DNA of 64,000 nucleotides from Takakia lepidozioides (Eukaryota; Streptophyta; Takakiopsida; Takakiales; Takakiaceae): assembly GCA_030704615.1 (NCBI GenBank), contig CM060733.1, positions 76,238,907-76,302,906 of the forward strand, in the 5' to 3' direction. The notes under the pieces are model-generated. The model saw only the letters and a program-made list of their open reading frames with translations, ran no database searches and was not told the origin of the DNA. The position numbers and the translations under genes are program-made. The first letter of the stretch is position 1. Each line of letters starts with the position of its first letter. Below are positions 1 through 11,132 of the stretch, piece by piece.

Positions 1-56
1 CATAAGGCTGTTATCCACCAAGCTGCTTGTGGTTCCCCTGAGAGTTTGCTCTTCTC

Positions 57-1581
57 TTAGCTTGTACAATTCCAACTGCTGTTGTAAAGCCTCCATGCGC
101 TTCGCCTGTGGCTCAACCAATTGCGCATAGGCAGCAAGTAGATTATTGGCTTCCTTCGAAGCCTTGTTACTGACCGCGATTTCATTTCTATTGGCCACGA
201 TGGTTTGTTGCAACTCCACGATGTGTTTCTCTTGATCAGCTTCCCTCTGCCTGTATTGCTTGAAAGTATCTTCATGGCGACAGATTGTATTCTTCATATC
301 GACAATGAGCTTCATTTGCTCAACATTCTCTTCTTCTGCCTTCGTACATTTTTCCGCTTGACTGTTTATTTCTTTTGTTGATTGGTCAAGCATAGTTGTA
401 AATGTAGCACATTGTATCGCCATCCTGTTATGCACTGTCTGCAACTCCGTATGTAGTGCATTCAGTTTTGCAACTTGCTTTCATGCTGCACCTGCATTTG
501 GTATAGCTGTTGCTTATGTGCTTCGTGCAACTGGTCTTGCGCGAGGTTTGCCTCAATCAATTGTTGCTTGGCCAACTGCAAAGCCATTTCTGTATTGCCC
601 AAGTCCTGCTTCATCTTGAGAGTGACCTCTTCATCGACCTTGTTTGCACACTCAGTGGCAAGTCGAGCCTCAAACTCCTTCCTGAGTTCCTCTTTCAAGG
701 CTGTCAATTGGGTAATTGGAACATGGGATTTGACATAAGTCCCCAACAAATTAAGTGTCCTGCCTATGGAACTCATCAGCATTGCCTGTTGAGGGTCATC
801 ATGGTGAGGTTGCTGCTGTTCCTCCCGATCTTCAACAGTATGATGTCTCACTAACCATTCAGGCCATTGTCCCACCGGATTTTCTTCCTGAACTACTTCA
901 TCTATGACTGGTGTTACAGTGTCATGACCTTCCGCCTGTGGTACCTCCAACACAGGTGTGTGCATTATATGCACCTCAGGATTTCCCTTGGGCAACTGTT
1001 GCACCTCTGGGATTTCTGTCTCCTTGACCAGACCAGAATATTCATAGAGAAGGTCCCCTTTCTCTATTTCTGCCACTATCTGCTCTGTAGTTGGAATCTC
1101 TATCCCTTCACTTTCCAAATCAATTATTTCGGGTTGAGCTGCATGGATAACTTGTGACCTTGTGACAAGTCGTTCAAGTGGCTGTGTTGGCTGTGATGCA
1201 GAAGTAACTTCCTCCTCCCTCTCTGAAGGTCCTGCTTCAGTAATAACATTCTTTTGTGCTGCTGTGCCCCTTCCTGGTCATGAGCTTGGGAAACATTATC
1301 ATGCGGAATCCGTGAAGCCAGTGGATCCGCCACTACAGTCTTTCCCCTTCTCTGCCTTTAGTCTCGGGTTGTGCTGCTAGTCCACCCTCACTGTGTGAAG
1401 AGCCTTGCTCTTCCATTGCAGTTGTTTCTGGCTCAAACACTCCCATTTCCTTCCTTTCTTGTGCATTAAGTATGCCAGAATTAAGGATTATTTGAGCAAT
1501 GATTGGGCCAGACACTATGATAGGAGACTTTGCGGTAGTACCTTGTAATCTTTTCATCTCCTCTACTAGTGCGTTGTACAT
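57..1581 (-). pseudogene. Copy A post-integrase coiled-coil ORF, C-terminal part
   Basis: The reading frame is broken into pieces at 1333-1581, 1124-1333, 462-1118 and 57-275, all homologous to the 547-residue protein at 32276-33919 of copy B. The sequence is rich in Glu, Gln, Lys and Leu with long heptad-like stretches (around 462-700), which suggests a coiled coil. No signal peptide or membrane segment is visible. It lies after integrase, where some plant gypsy elements carry an env-like or additional ORF. Function unknown. Breaks are single-base shifts. Confidence 0.6.
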
Positions 1582-1666
1582 TATGTCCGCCCATTGTACC
1601 TCTTGTCCCTTCAGGCCTTTGAGTATTTCTTCGTGAAGGATCTGCTCAAATATTGTTGGTTCTGTT

Positions 1667-2314
1667 TCAGGGCAACAGAACGTTCAATACCTGGCCTATC
1701 TCTTTTAACCCTGGGTACACAGCTTTGGTACAAGCATAACCCTGAGTTTTAAAGAAACTCCCTTCTTGGAATAAGTCCCCTATTTGCAGTCTTGCCCTGT
1801 GTTCCCCCACATGCACCTGACCTGCTGGCAATCGAAACAATTGCTGGAGGTATAGGGGAGTAAGCATTAATTCAACTCCCTTCACCGTTGTTGTTCCTGT
1901 CCTTGGCTCAAAGTTCTGCAAAAATTGTAACATGTACTGTCTATGGTGTAGTGTCCAATCTAGGCTTTGCAATCCTTCCAATCTCAGCTCCTCCAGTATC
2001 TTTATCGCCTGTGGGGTAGCCATCGTTTGTTTCTGCAGAATTGTGGTGCTCTTCACCCTGATTTCCTCCATTCCTCTCACTCTCTTCATCTTAGATTCAC
2101 AGAACTGCTTTGGCTGTAACAACTGCAGGAATGCCTGTAGTGCACAAAGCATAAACGTATGGTTGCCGCAGAAAGCTATGGGTAATCTCTTGTAAGCCTG
2201 CGGGGCTTGCAAGCATTGCTCAAGAGAAAAGCTCTGCTCTGTCGTTTCGTGTCTATGCCACTGCGTAAGTAATATTGCGAGCGTATAGTCTGTTAGTTCC
2301 TCCATAGTTTCCAA
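1667..2314 (-). CDS. Copy A post-integrase ORF, N-terminal domain
   Basis: A 215-residue frame starts at the methionine of METMEELTDYTLAI and has homologues in copy B (inverted block, minus strand) and copy C (54337-55038). It includes the conserved block KMKRVRGMEEIRVKSTTIL and a middle part around FEPRTGTTTVKGVELMLTP. I recognise no catalytic motif. In copy B the same domain is in frame with integrase through the minisatellite, so it may be translated as a C-terminal extension of pol rather than from its own start. The frame is lost after VLNVLLP, whereas copy C continues for about 60 more residues. Confidence 0.6.
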   Translation of the reverse strand: METMEELTDYTLAILLTQWHRHETTEQSFSLEQCLQAPQAYKRLPIAFCGNHTFMLCALQAFLQLLQPKQFCESKMKRVRGMEEIRVKSTTILQKQTMATPQAIKILEELRLEGLQSLDWTLHHRQYMLQFLQNFEPRTGTTTVKGVELMLTPLYLQQLFRLPAGQVHVGEHRARLQIGDLFQEGSFFKTQGYACTKAVYPGLKEIGQVLNVLLP

Positions 2315-2351
2315 GTTATAGCATTTATGGCCTGTCCTGTCGAGACGCCCG

Positions 2352-2843
2352 TTACTCAGAACGACGCCACCTCCTTGCGCTCAATTTCCCTCCATTTTCT
2401 TGATCATTTCTCTGGTTTTCTATTGGCTGTATCTGCTGTGACTGGATTTTAACTTTTATCTTCTTTAGTGGACTTTCCCTGTTGGATAGTCCACTAGGAT
2501 CACACATGCGACATGAATTCGGCTTTTCTGTACTTGCCGTTCGTTCCGTTTCCCTTTTTCCGTATTCATTAATGGGCCCGCCTTTCATCCCATTTGACGG
2601 CCGTTCTTTTCCTCTTTCTTTTTGACACCTGTCCTTGCACTTCATTCTTTGCTGTGTGTCGCACCCTGACCTCCACGTGTCTATTTTTAAAGTAATTTCC
2701 GTTTCCTCTTCCGTCATCCATTTTCCTGAAGTTATTATGTGTCCACTTGCCACTGATTCTATGGATGGTGTAACTTTAGTAGGCTGTGTTGAGCTGTGAC
2801 AGGCTGTGTCATACTGTGTTACCTGTGATAGGCTGTGATGCAC
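2352..2843 (-). CDS. Copy A linker between minisatellite and post-integrase domain
   Basis: A 163-residue frame, polar and basic (segments like KCKDRCQKERGKERPSNGMK), homologous to the linker in copy B that lies between the repeat-encoded tract and METMEELTDY. No fold recognised. It probably belongs to the same long frame as integrase in an intact element. Confidence 0.45.
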   Translation of the reverse strand: MHHSLSQVTQYDTACHSSTQPTKVTPSIESVASGHIITSGKWMTEEETEITLKIDTWRSGCDTQQRMKCKDRCQKERGKERPSNGMKGGPINEYGKRETERTASTEKPNSCRMCDPSGLSNRESPLKKIKVKIQSQQIQPIENQRNDQENGGKLSARRWRRSE

Positions 2844-3375
2844 TGTGGTAAGCTGTGATAGGCTGTGACATGTGGTAGGTTGTTATAGCTGTGTTGCGCC
2901 GTGCTGGGCTGTGATAGGCTGTGTTGCGCTTGCTGGGCTGTGGTTGGCTGTGTCACGTCGTGATGGGCGTGGTTGCTGTGTCACGTCGTGATGGGCTGTG
3001 TGTGTGTGTCTGTGATGTGGTTGGCTGTGTTGCGCCTTGCTGGGCTGTGGTTGGCTGTGTACATCGTGATGGGTGGTTGGCTGTGTACGTCGTGATGGGC
3101 TGTGTGTTGGCTGCTGTTGCGCTTGCTGGGCTGTGGTGCTGTGTCACGTCGTGAGGCTGTGTGTGGCTGTGTCACGTTGTGATGGCTGTGGTTGTGTTGG
3201 CCTTGTGCTGTGGCTGTTGGCTGTGTCACGTGCGTGATGCTGTGTCACGTCGTGATGGGCTGTGGTTGGCTGTGTTGCGCCTTGCTGGGCTGTGGTTGGC
3301 TGTGTCACGTCATGAGGGCTGTGATAGGCTGTGTTGCGCCTGGCTGGGCTGTGTGTAGGCTTGTGTCACGTGGCT
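2840..3375 (-). repeat. GGCTGTG/CACAGCC minisatellite inside copy A pol
   Basis: About 530 bp of degenerate short repeats built from GGCTGTG, GTGATGGGCTGTG and TGTCACGTCGTGATGG (plus-strand reading; element sense is CACAGCC). The equivalent tract in copy B is only about 240 bp (30120-30362), so the array has expanded here. Frames through it are broken in A but open in B. Confidence 0.8.
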
Positions 3376-3738
3376 TGTTGTGACCAAGCCCCATGTCGTA
3401 TGATGGGCTGGGCCTAGCAACAAGTGTTCCATAATCCGTTCGAACAATGGTGCCAGCCCGCGTGACGTTCTTGTGTTCTTACTCGCAAATCATGATGCAG
3501 GGGTTGGTGTCATGGATACCACTGTAACCCTTCAACTATTGCATGGCTTCCCAGCATTTCTTTGTAATGGTTTGTAACATACGGTGTTGTATCATACATC
3601 TTTTTGTATGACATAAGGGTCCTTTCCACGGTGATTTAAGCTTAGAAGCTTGAATCTTTCCTTTCTTCTGCAACCATAGAACCAAATCCCCCGTCTTAAA
3701 AGTCTTTAATTGCCTTCATCAAACTTGTGTTCTTTCCG

Positions 3739-4690
3739 TCATCTGATTCTGGTCATATTATCAGCTGCATCGCAACGTACTTCTTCCACATGGTATAATT
3801 CATGTTTCCGACCTTGAGGAGTCTTGCAATTCCATTCTTTCCCCGACTCCGTTCTCATGTAGTAACAGGAATTCCACTGGAAGTAGGCTTCATACCACCA
3901 TAAAACTAATTGGAATGGTGTATACTTAGTGGTGACTTTATATGAAGTCCTGTATGACCACAAAGCTGTCAGCAGCTTTGTATCCCAATCCGTTCTTGTT
4001 GCTTGACTATCTTAGCAAGATAGTACATAGTATTTTGTGGTAGCTCTGCCTCCTGTCCATTACCCTGTGGGAATATGTGTACTCTTTCTATGCACAATCA
4101 TAAACTCTTTAGTCAATAACTCAATGGTCTCATCATGAAGTGACTTCCTTGATCACTGATAAATTCTAAGGGACATCCAAATCGTGTGTATGTTCTCGTA
4201 AGGAACCTTGCTGTGGACTTGGCTGTGTTGTCCCTCAAAGCTTTAGCTTCCCCACTTTGTAGTATAATCAGTGGCTGTAATTATGTACTGTTTTCGTGTA
4301 TTCTTGGATGGTGGATAATTGGTCCAACAAAGTCTAGTCCCCATTTCTGAAATGGTTCCGTAGGCATTGTAGGATGCAAGGCCATTCTTCCAGATCTCTG
4401 CAAAGGTCTAGCCTCTGACATTCATCACACTTCTGACAAACTCATGTACATCTTTGAACAAAGTAGGCCACCAGTATCCTGCGAGGAGTAGATATTTCTA
4501 TGGTAGTCTCTTCTCCAAAATGACCTCAGCCACTCTTTATGAACTTCCTCCAGACTTTATTTACTTCATGTGGTGGTACAAGCATCGTTTTAGTACTCCA
4601 TCAGGTCTAACTTATACATTCTGTTCCTACCATAGTATAAGGTAAAGCTTGTAGCATTCTCTTCCTCTGCTCCTTACCATAACTAGGTGG
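3739..4690 (-). pseudogene. Copy A integrase (frameshifted)
   Basis: Translated minus-strand pieces match the integrase of copy B: the zinc-binding region near 4400-4600, the catalytic core near 4020-4330, and a C-terminal part at 3739-3963 (YKVTTKYTPFQLV). At least four single-base indels relative to copy B break the frame. Its role would have been insertion of element cDNA; it is not translatable as it stands. Confidence 0.75.
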
Positions 4691-5312
4691 GCACTGACCA
4701 TGAGCAAGGTAGTATCGATTGGCCACTGCCATCTAACCATTCATCTGCACTTCCTTGCACCTCCATTACAAATAAACTCGCATCAGGTAACTGATGTCCA
4801 CTCCTGTGGCGGCCTCTCCTGTTGTTAGTCGTGGACAAATGATCTGCCACAAGATGCAAACGGCAGGCTTGTAAAATAACCTCGAACTCAAACTCATGCA
4901 AGATTATTAACCACCTCGCTATCCTTCCACTTATCAAAGGTTTGTTCACCAGATATATCAGAGCCTGGTGATCCACATAAACATAAAACTTTCTTCCCAA
5001 TAGGTAATGCCTGAATTTCTTGACTGCATAATCATGCCAATGCTCTCTTTCCGTTGTACTATAGTTCCTCTCAGCACTGTTCATCAATCGGCAGCATAGC
5101 ACACAGGTGAATCTATATTCCCTGTAACATTCTGGGCTAACACCGCACCCAACGCTTCTCCTGATGCATCGCAGTGAAACATGAAATACTACATGCCAGT
5201 GAGGGTTAATCAGCACAGGTGTAGTTGTTACTGACAGTGTAAGTTCCTCAAACGCCTGTTGACATTCAGCTGTCCAGGCAAACACTGCATCTTTCTTCAG
5301 AAGCTTGCTCAA
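4683..5312 (-). CDS. Copy A RNase H domain
   Basis: A 209-residue frame holds the RT connection region and RNase H of a Ty3/gypsy polymerase: AFEELTLSVTTTPVLINPHW, then the NYSTTERE block (normally SxTEREALA) and FYVYVDHQALIYLVNKP with the DHQAL catalytic segment. Copy B's version (31800-32229, minus) has fewer defects. Small indels near LRCIRRSVGCGV disturb the first beta strands. Confidence 0.75.
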   Translation of the reverse strand: MSKLLKKDAVFAWTAECQQAFEELTLSVTTTPVLINPHWHVVFHVSLRCIRRSVGCGVSPECYREYRFTCVLCCRLMNSAERNYSTTEREHWHDYAVKKFRHYLLGRKFYVYVDHQALIYLVNKPLISGRIARWLIILHEFEFEVILQACRLHLVADHLSTTNNRRGRHRSGHQLPDASLFVMEVQGSADEWLDGSGQSILPCSWSVPT

Positions 5313-5529
5313 TGGTGCTGCATTTGTGCATACCTTTTGACAAATCTTCTGTAATAACTGGTTTGCCCAAGGAATTCCTTAAACTCTTAACATTCACTGG
5401 TGGTGGAGAGACTTTATGGACTCTGTCTTCCTGGGATCCACAAGAAGTCCCTTCTTACACACAATGTGTCCAGAAGCACCCATGAGTTCACACAGAAAGT
5501 ACACTTCTCTGGATTCAAGCCCAGACCTC

Positions 5530-6248
5530 TCATCCTGCATCTGGCAGGCATAACTCCAATTTATGCAAGTGCTCATTCTTAGAGCTGTACACACTGAAAT
5601 CATCCAAAAACACCTGCATGAAATCATCCAGATACTCATGAAAAGATTCACTTATCACTCTCTGAAAGGTCGCTGGTGCATTACAAAGTCCAAAGGGCAT
5701 GACTTTGTATGCATAAGCCCCCAGTCTGTGATGAAAACTGTTTTCCTTGGTCTTCTTCTGCACTTGCACTTGATTATAACCACTGAAGCCATCCATGAAT
5801 GAGTACATCTCATGGCCGCCACACAGTGTCTAATACTGCTTCTGTGAATGGCAAAGGGAAAGGATCTTTCTTCGTACAAGCATTCAGCTTCTTATAGTTC
5901 ACACATACTCTTAGTTTGCCATTCTTCTTTGGAACTATAACAATGGGTGACAACCAAGTTGTATACTCTATTGGGTATATAAACTTAGCCTCAGCCAACT
6001 TCTTTATCTCTTCTCCAACCTTGTGCGTAGTTGGGATTCATTCTATACCTCGCCTGCTTGATTGGTACTGACCCTGGTTCCCAGTTCATCTTATGCTGAC
6101 AGACTTCAGGTGGTATCCCTTTTAGATCCTCATAGCTCCAAGCAAATACATCTCTGTATTTGATGAACAAGCTTTTAGCTTCTTCGAAGAATTCCGGCTC
6201 CAAATCAGCTCCTACTTTCACCATTTCGGTTCCTCCTAGTTCCCACAT
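5530..6248 (-). pseudogene. Copy A reverse transcriptase (frameshifted)
   Basis: Three overlapping minus-strand frames carry a plant gypsy RT: WLSPIVIVPKKNGKLRVCVN (5810-5998), FMDGFSGYNQVQV and MPFGLCNAPATFQRVISESF, then VFLDDFSVYSSKNE (5530-5808), where the catalytic pair appears as LDD. At 5991-6248 is the upstream connector (VFAWSYEDLKGIPPEVCQHK). Motif wording fits the OTA (Athila/Tat) branch rather than chromoviruses. At least two single-base shifts break it. Confidence 0.8.
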
Positions 6249-6281
6249 TTACTTCTCTCACCTGCTCATCAGCTGTGATTG

Positions 6282-7000
6282 TCAACCAGTCACCACTTCA
6301 TCCTTTAAGCTCACAGTGGCTGGTTCTTCTAGGATTTCTATCTCTCCCTCCTTTTCTTCATAGAAATGTGGTGGGTAACAGCTGGTTTCCTCTTCAATTG
6401 GTGTTGCCGACACTACACCACAGCAGATACCTCTAAACAACTTAGGCTTTCCAGCCGCATCTCTGCAACCTGCTCCCACTCTGGGTGTGCAGCAAAATAG
6501 GGTAGCTTCCTGCTCCTAATCCAGTCCTCCTCTCCAGTCATACTCTCTGACTCCTCGAGGTCTTCTTGTAGCAGGTAATCTACTAGATTTCTTTGTGGTA
6601 ATTTGTATCTCGTGCATCCCATTATGGCACAGTTAGTAACTGAGAATTCCAGTCATGGAATAACCTGGCCTGTTTCAGCCACGGACGTCCCAATAATAAG
6701 GAGTAAGCCTCATGACTCATCCATTTTTATACAGTACTGTGATCATAAAGATCATTTTCTGTATCTGTATCTTAACTCCTCTTATTAATCCCAATGGCTG
6801 TACACTTCTTTGATCTGCCATTGTTACTGTAAATGGGGCTGGTTTCATGTTACTTAGACCAAGCTTCTTCCTTAATTGGTCTGTCATGATATTTACTCCA
6901 GAACCACCATCTATCAGTACATCAGTAGTTCTGTGCTTCCAATTCTCAATTGGATTACTGGCATAGAATCATCAAAAGTCCATGACTGGTTCTCGCCCTT
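6282..7000 (-). pseudogene. Copy A protease region (frameshifted)
   Basis: Corresponds to 27697-28400 in copy B, where an aspartic-protease-like segment with DVLIDGGS is intact. In copy A the homologous DNA is present but split over several frames (6413-6622, 6282-6479 and unlabelled pieces up to 7000). Confidence 0.6.
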
Positions 7001-7033
7001 CCGGCTTCACATTATAACTGGTCACCTTGCTGT

Positions 7034-8545
7034 TCAGGTCTGTGTTCCTGTCTCTTGGGCAATTCGATTGATTGCCTGATACAGCCTGTGCCTACAATAA
7101 GGTGCCACAGCTAATAGCTGTCCAATGGTAATTTCTGCTTTGGTCTGACATATTACTGCAGCCAAAGTCTCTTCATTACTTTGCATGTTGCATCTTTTTT
7201 TTCCTTCTTCCTCACTCCCTTCTTTTTCTCCATCCGAATAAGAGGAATCTGCCACAGAATATCAGTACTCTTTTGCATTTCCCTTATAGTATCTGCCACT
7301 TCCTTGTGCAGTTCCTTCTCATCTTTCCAAGTCTCTTCATCTTCAGGCATATCATTGCCACTTCCATTCTCATCTTCTTCCTCTTCTACTGGAGGTATTA
7401 GTTTGGCTTTACTTCTTGTTACTATCATTGTACTTACTTCTGGTACAACACATGGCCTAACCATGTGAGCTGCCACCACTGGGCCTCATTCACAGGAGCT
7501 CTCATCTCATTCTGGTGTCTTATCCAGAATGAACAGGCTGCCTTGCGATGTCCTGGCTGATTACAATAGTAACATAGCTCTTCACCATTGGGTCCTCGCC
7601 CTTGGTCTGTTCTTGGATTATTTCTATAATCCTGATTCCCGGGCTGGTAATTCCCCCTTGGATTACCCTGATAGTTGCCTCTGGAATTTCCTTGGTAATT
7701 CCCTCTTGAATTACCTCTCCCTTCCATGCCATTGTTATAACCACCAGACCTACCATAGTGGTCCTGATCATATTTCTTCTTGGCTGGGGCTGCACCTGAT
7801 GCACCCTTACTTGCCTAGGTTCTCTTGCAGCTGTCCTTCTGTTGTAGTAACAATTCTCAGTAGAATGGTTATCCATTTTACAGATAGTACAGTGTTTCTC
7901 CTTCATGTGGCATTCTGTGGTGGTATGGCCTTCATTCTGGCACTTTGCACACCATACACCCTTCCTCCAATGTGTTGCAGCCTCTGTGGCATACTTCTTC
8001 AAGATTTCTTCCAATTTTTTCATAGTTATCCCTCTTCAACTTCTCCTTTCTCTTACTCTTTCTTTTTAGTTCTTGCTCTTCTTCTTCATCTGACTCATCC
8101 TCAGAGTCCTCATCTTCTTTTTCTCTCTCCTGAGCATTCCCAATTGCTCAATTCTGTTCGCAGTTTCAAATGCCTCCTCCACTGTATTATGGGGTAACAT
8201 ATCCACTTTCTTTTGCAACTCTGGTCTTAATCCACTCACAAACCAAGTCTTCTGTAAACCGGGCGCTGGTACTGCAGCCAGCTTTTTCATCATCAATTCC
8301 ATCTTCTCCATATACTCTTCAACAGTTTCATGCTTCTTCTGCTTCAGCTGTTGTAAACTTCCATACACTTCATCCTCAGTTTTACTTGTCCTGAACCTAT
8401 TTCGAAATGCTGTATTCAAGCCATTCCAGGTTAGGAAATGATTATCAGGGAATCTTGCATACCATTCACTTGCTTTCTTGATAAGTGAACAAGGAAACAG
8501 TCTCATCTTGGCATCATCGCCATTCTCATTGTTCACTATACACAT
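7034..8545 (-). pseudogene. Copy A gag, capsid to nucleocapsid (frameshifted)
   Basis: Pieces at 8066-8545 (capsid-like, with EWYARFPDNHFLTWNGLNTAF and EEYMEKMELMMKKL), 7520-8023 and 7434-7727 (zinc knuckles CAKCQNEGHTTTEC, CTICKMDNHSTENC and CYYCNQPGHRKAAC, plus an RGNYQGN-type repeat) and 7034-7479 (acidic C-terminus). Three CCHC knuckles are unusual for a gypsy gag. Packaging of element RNA is the expected role. Single-base shifts separate the pieces. Confidence 0.8.
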
Positions 8546-8642
8546 GTGCTCAAATTGGCTAATATGTACATCGGGATCCCTTTTCCTGAATATATTGGAA
8601 ATGGTGGTTTTGCCCGTGTTGGTTGTAACGCCATCTGTGGCC

Positions 8643-9464
8643 CTACCTTCTGCCTACTGACAGGTGCTGGCACCCTTGCTGGTGCTGGTCCTTCTGGACC
8701 TGTTGTTTTTGTGGTGGATCTTCCACCAAGTGTGGCCCTTGAGCACTCCTTGCTTCTGGTCCCACGATATTCACAGTATTCCCAGCTTCAGTTGCACTAC
8801 TTCCCACACTCCCTGTCCCCCCAGAGCCAGATCCAGGCAGCCCGCCTGATCCCCCTGAGCCGACACCTTCGTTGGCCTGTGATCCAAGTGCTCCACTTGA
8901 TCCAGGTCCAACGGGTTGGGATGTCCTGGTTGTAGTCTCAACCTCAGCTGTTGGGTCTACTTCTTCATATTCTTCCTCTTCTAATTTCTTCTCTCTGTTT
9001 TCATCCTCCAAGTTCTGCCCTTGGGTTTCTTCTTCACTCATGTAACTCAACTGTAATGGTGTTGGAGAGTCTGAACTCTCCGTTGGCTCTGCCACATCCT
9101 CTTCTCCTTCTTCATCTTCTGCTTCAGAAACTGGAGTTCCTGCTTTTGGTGTTCCATGCCAACTCTTATCAAAGATTTCTGTCAAGTCTTTTATCCAAGG
9201 ATGTACCTCAGATCTTTCACCTCGTGATTGATCTTCTTCCTGTACCAATTCCCTTAATCTTTCTTGCAACGAAACAGAAGGAGTGGCATCCAACTCTAGT
9301 TCTTCCGGTATAGGTGATGCACTTTTTGATCTTGATGGTGTGAGAGGTCCAGATGATTCCCCTATGTCTATTCCTCTCTCCCAAAGATATGGATAATTAG
9401 CTTTCAGATAGCTTTCTCTTTTTGATGAATATCTCTGTCGTCTAGCTTCTCTTTCATCACTCAT
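8643..9464 (-). CDS. Copy A gag, N-terminal acidic region; holds the empty site for element D
   Basis: A 273-residue frame starting MSDEREARRQRYSSKRESYL, followed by acidic stretches and a Gly/Ser-rich tract. It is collinear with 18212-19029 in copy B. TTCTG at 8648-8652 (CAGAA on the minus strand) corresponds exactly to the duplicated target of element D in copy B, so this is a natural unoccupied site. Confidence 0.8.
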   Translation of the reverse strand: MSDEREARRQRYSSKRESYLKANYPYLWERGIDIGESSGPLTPSRSKSASPIPEELELDATPSVSLQERLRELVQEEDQSRGERSEVHPWIKDLTEIFDKSWHGTPKAGTPVSEAEDEEGEEDVAEPTESSDSPTPLQLSYMSEEETQGQNLEDENREKKLEEEEYEEVDPTAEVETTTRTSQPVGPGSSGALGSQANEGVGSGGSGGLPGSGSGGTGSVGSSATEAGNTVNIVGPEARSAQGPHLVEDPPQKQQVQKDQHQQGCQHLSVGRR

Positions 9465-9485
9465 GTCCCATGTCTTTCATTTCTT

Positions 9486-9980
9486 TTAATGTGGCAATAA
9501 CCAAAACTCTCTTCTGTAATATCTCTCGTATATGCCTGGGTTTCTTTCAAGCTTCAATGCACCCTTGGCTATACTTGAAGTCTCCGTTACCATATAACCA
9601 TATGGCAAACAAGTCTGAAAAGCTGTTCTTGGTGTGAGTTTGATCCACAAAATATCCTTTGGAATCCAATTCTTTACCAGTACAAGCTCTTCATGCATAT
9701 GAGTATAAACATTCACCTTTCTTTCTTCCCAGCCTTCAAACTCTACTCGTTTAATGGATAGCAACGCTATCACATAAACTAATGTTGGTAACCAACGTGC
9801 TCTTCCTCTACAGGCTACCTGATAAATCTTTATCACTCCTTTCTCCAGACCCCATTCTGGATCAGCATCATGCACTCGTTTAAGAATATTTTCTTTACAT
9901 CCGTCTGGCAATTCCAAGAACCTTTGAAAGAATTGTTTGGACAATCTTTCTTCCTTCGTTCCACAGGGAATTTGATTCAC
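9486..9980 (-). CDS. Copy A ORF1, upstream of gag
   Basis: A 164-residue frame without ATG at this 5' end (GTG codon), ending REFWLLPH. It is collinear with 17690-18190 in copy B. It contains KEERLSKQFFQRFLELPDGC and a Trp-rich middle; no known fold recognised. An ORF upstream of gag is a hallmark of Ogre-like elements. One base of difference from copy B at about 10025 separates it from the upstream frame that starts inside the LTR. Confidence 0.65.
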   Translation of the reverse strand: MNQIPCGTKEERLSKQFFQRFLELPDGCKENILKRVHDADPEWGLEKGVIKIYQVACRGRARWLPTLVYVIALLSIKRVEFEGWEERKVNVYTHMHEELVLVKNWIPKDILWIKLTPRTAFQTCLPYGYMVTETSSIAKGALKLERNPGIYERYYRREFWLLPH

Positions 9981-10052
9981 TTCAAATTCTTTAATGGTCC
10001 AACCACCATGATCCCACCAGATGCCTGTACATCTGGTTGTTCATGTCCCAGG

Positions 10053-10070
10053 TCCCCAGTATGGTCGCCA
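10053..10070 (-). other. Copy A primer binding site
   Basis: Minus-strand TGGCGACCATACTGGGGA begins two bases inside the LTR boundary. It is close to the tRNA-Arg type PBS of Ogre/Tat elements (TGGCGAC...CTGGGGA) and identical to copy B's. Confidence 0.7.
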
Positions 10071-10072
10071 AA

Positions 10073-11132
10073 TGTCGCGCGGCTTTTACTCACCCATCCC
10101 TTCGCTATCCGAGGCGGAAACTCCAAGATAGAAGAGTTGGAAATCTCTAAGTACTCAGCCCGCGCAGAACAATCAGTCATGACCTACAGCTAGTGTATCA
10201 TGGGGGTGTTTCCTATTTGTTTCCCTTTCCGCATTCATCTTAGCTACCTTACCATTGATAATTAAGTATGAGTTTACTTCATCAATCTATCGGTTTTCTT
10301 CACTCATCCATTCAATCCACAGCTTCACTCAGATCTCTCTACACAGTGTGATTGTATCGTGTAAGTATCCGATTATGATTTATCAGGTATCAGGCCGAAG
10401 CCATTATGTCTCTAATCTGCTCTACAATATCACTACCGCTTTGCATATAACAAGCATCTACTAATCCTCTTTCCTCCTTCACCGTGCTCTCCATCTTTTG
10501 CCTCCGATCTCCGCTCCAGCCTCACTCAGAAGTCCTCCTCCGAATAAATCCCCCCTTCATTCCCCATTTTCCCTTTATCCTCCTATCCGCGGTTCTAACC
10601 GTTTCCCTCTCTAACCGTCGTCTGTGAACTAACATGTTCCCTTCACAGGTTTTGTTCCCCACAGTCGTTCCCTGTCCTACTCTTTGTTCCCTATTATCGT
10701 GACAGCTGTGTCAAGCGGTGACTGGCTGTGTTTGGCTGTGTCGGGCAGTGACGGGCTGTGACTGGCTGTGTGGGCTGTGCCGGGCTGTGACTGGCTGTGT
10801 GGGCTGTGTCTGCTGTGACGACTGTGACGGGCTGTGTGGGCTGTGTCTGCTGTAACGACTGTGACGGGCTGTGTTGGCTGTGTGGGCTGTGACGACTGTG
10901 ACGGCTGTGTGGGCTGTGTGGGCTGTGTGGGCTGTGACGACTGTGACGGGCTGTGTGGGCTGTGTGGGCTGTGACGACTGTGACGGGCTATGTCGGTTGT
11001 GACGACTGTGTAACCCCCCTCTACAGTGCGCTGCTGTCACCCCTAAGGCTCCTGTTGGTCTCAGTCTGTGCAAAATTAAGGGTACCCTACAGATCCCGTA
11101 TAAGTGTCTAAGTCCCCTACAGTCCTCTAACA
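10073..11132 (-). repeat. Copy A 5' LTR (1060 bp)
   Basis: Minus-strand TGTTAGAGGACTG...GCCGCGCGACA, matching the LTRs of copy B. It is about 100 bp longer because the CACAGCC/GGCTGTG tract at 10700-11015 is expanded. The unique part holds an ATG near its 3' end (10180) that opens a frame running into the internal region. Confidence 0.88.
10700..11015 (-). repeat. Minisatellite in copy A LTR
   Basis: Short units such as GGCTGTGACGACTGTGACGG and GGGCTGTGTGG in tandem (plus-strand reading). The apparent 155-residue frame through it is an artefact of the repeat. The motif is related to the one inside pol at 2840-3375. Confidence 0.85.

Larger units (their letters stand above)
1..11132 (-). mobile_element. 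Copy A of a large Tat/Ogre-like Ty3/gypsy retrotransposon (3' end outside window)
   Basis: On the minus strand the order is LTR (10073-11132), primer binding site, ORF1, gag, protease, RT, RNase H, integrase, minisatellite spacer and post-integrase coiled-coil ORF. This matches copy B without B's inversion or nested insertion. The window begins inside the coiled-coil ORF, so the 3' LTR lies off the left edge and the target duplication cannot be tested; the 5-bp candidate outside the LTR is GAGTC (11133-11137). Many single-base shifts interrupt the frames, most heavily between 2840 and 7100. Lineage is inferred from the RT motifs, an ORF upstream of gag, and a PBS resembling the tRNA-Arg type of Ogre/Tat elements. 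Confidence 0.85.

Noticed and set aside
2921-3383. Cys/Val/Trp-rich frames on the plus strand
   Set aside because: Translation of the GGCTGTG minisatellite.
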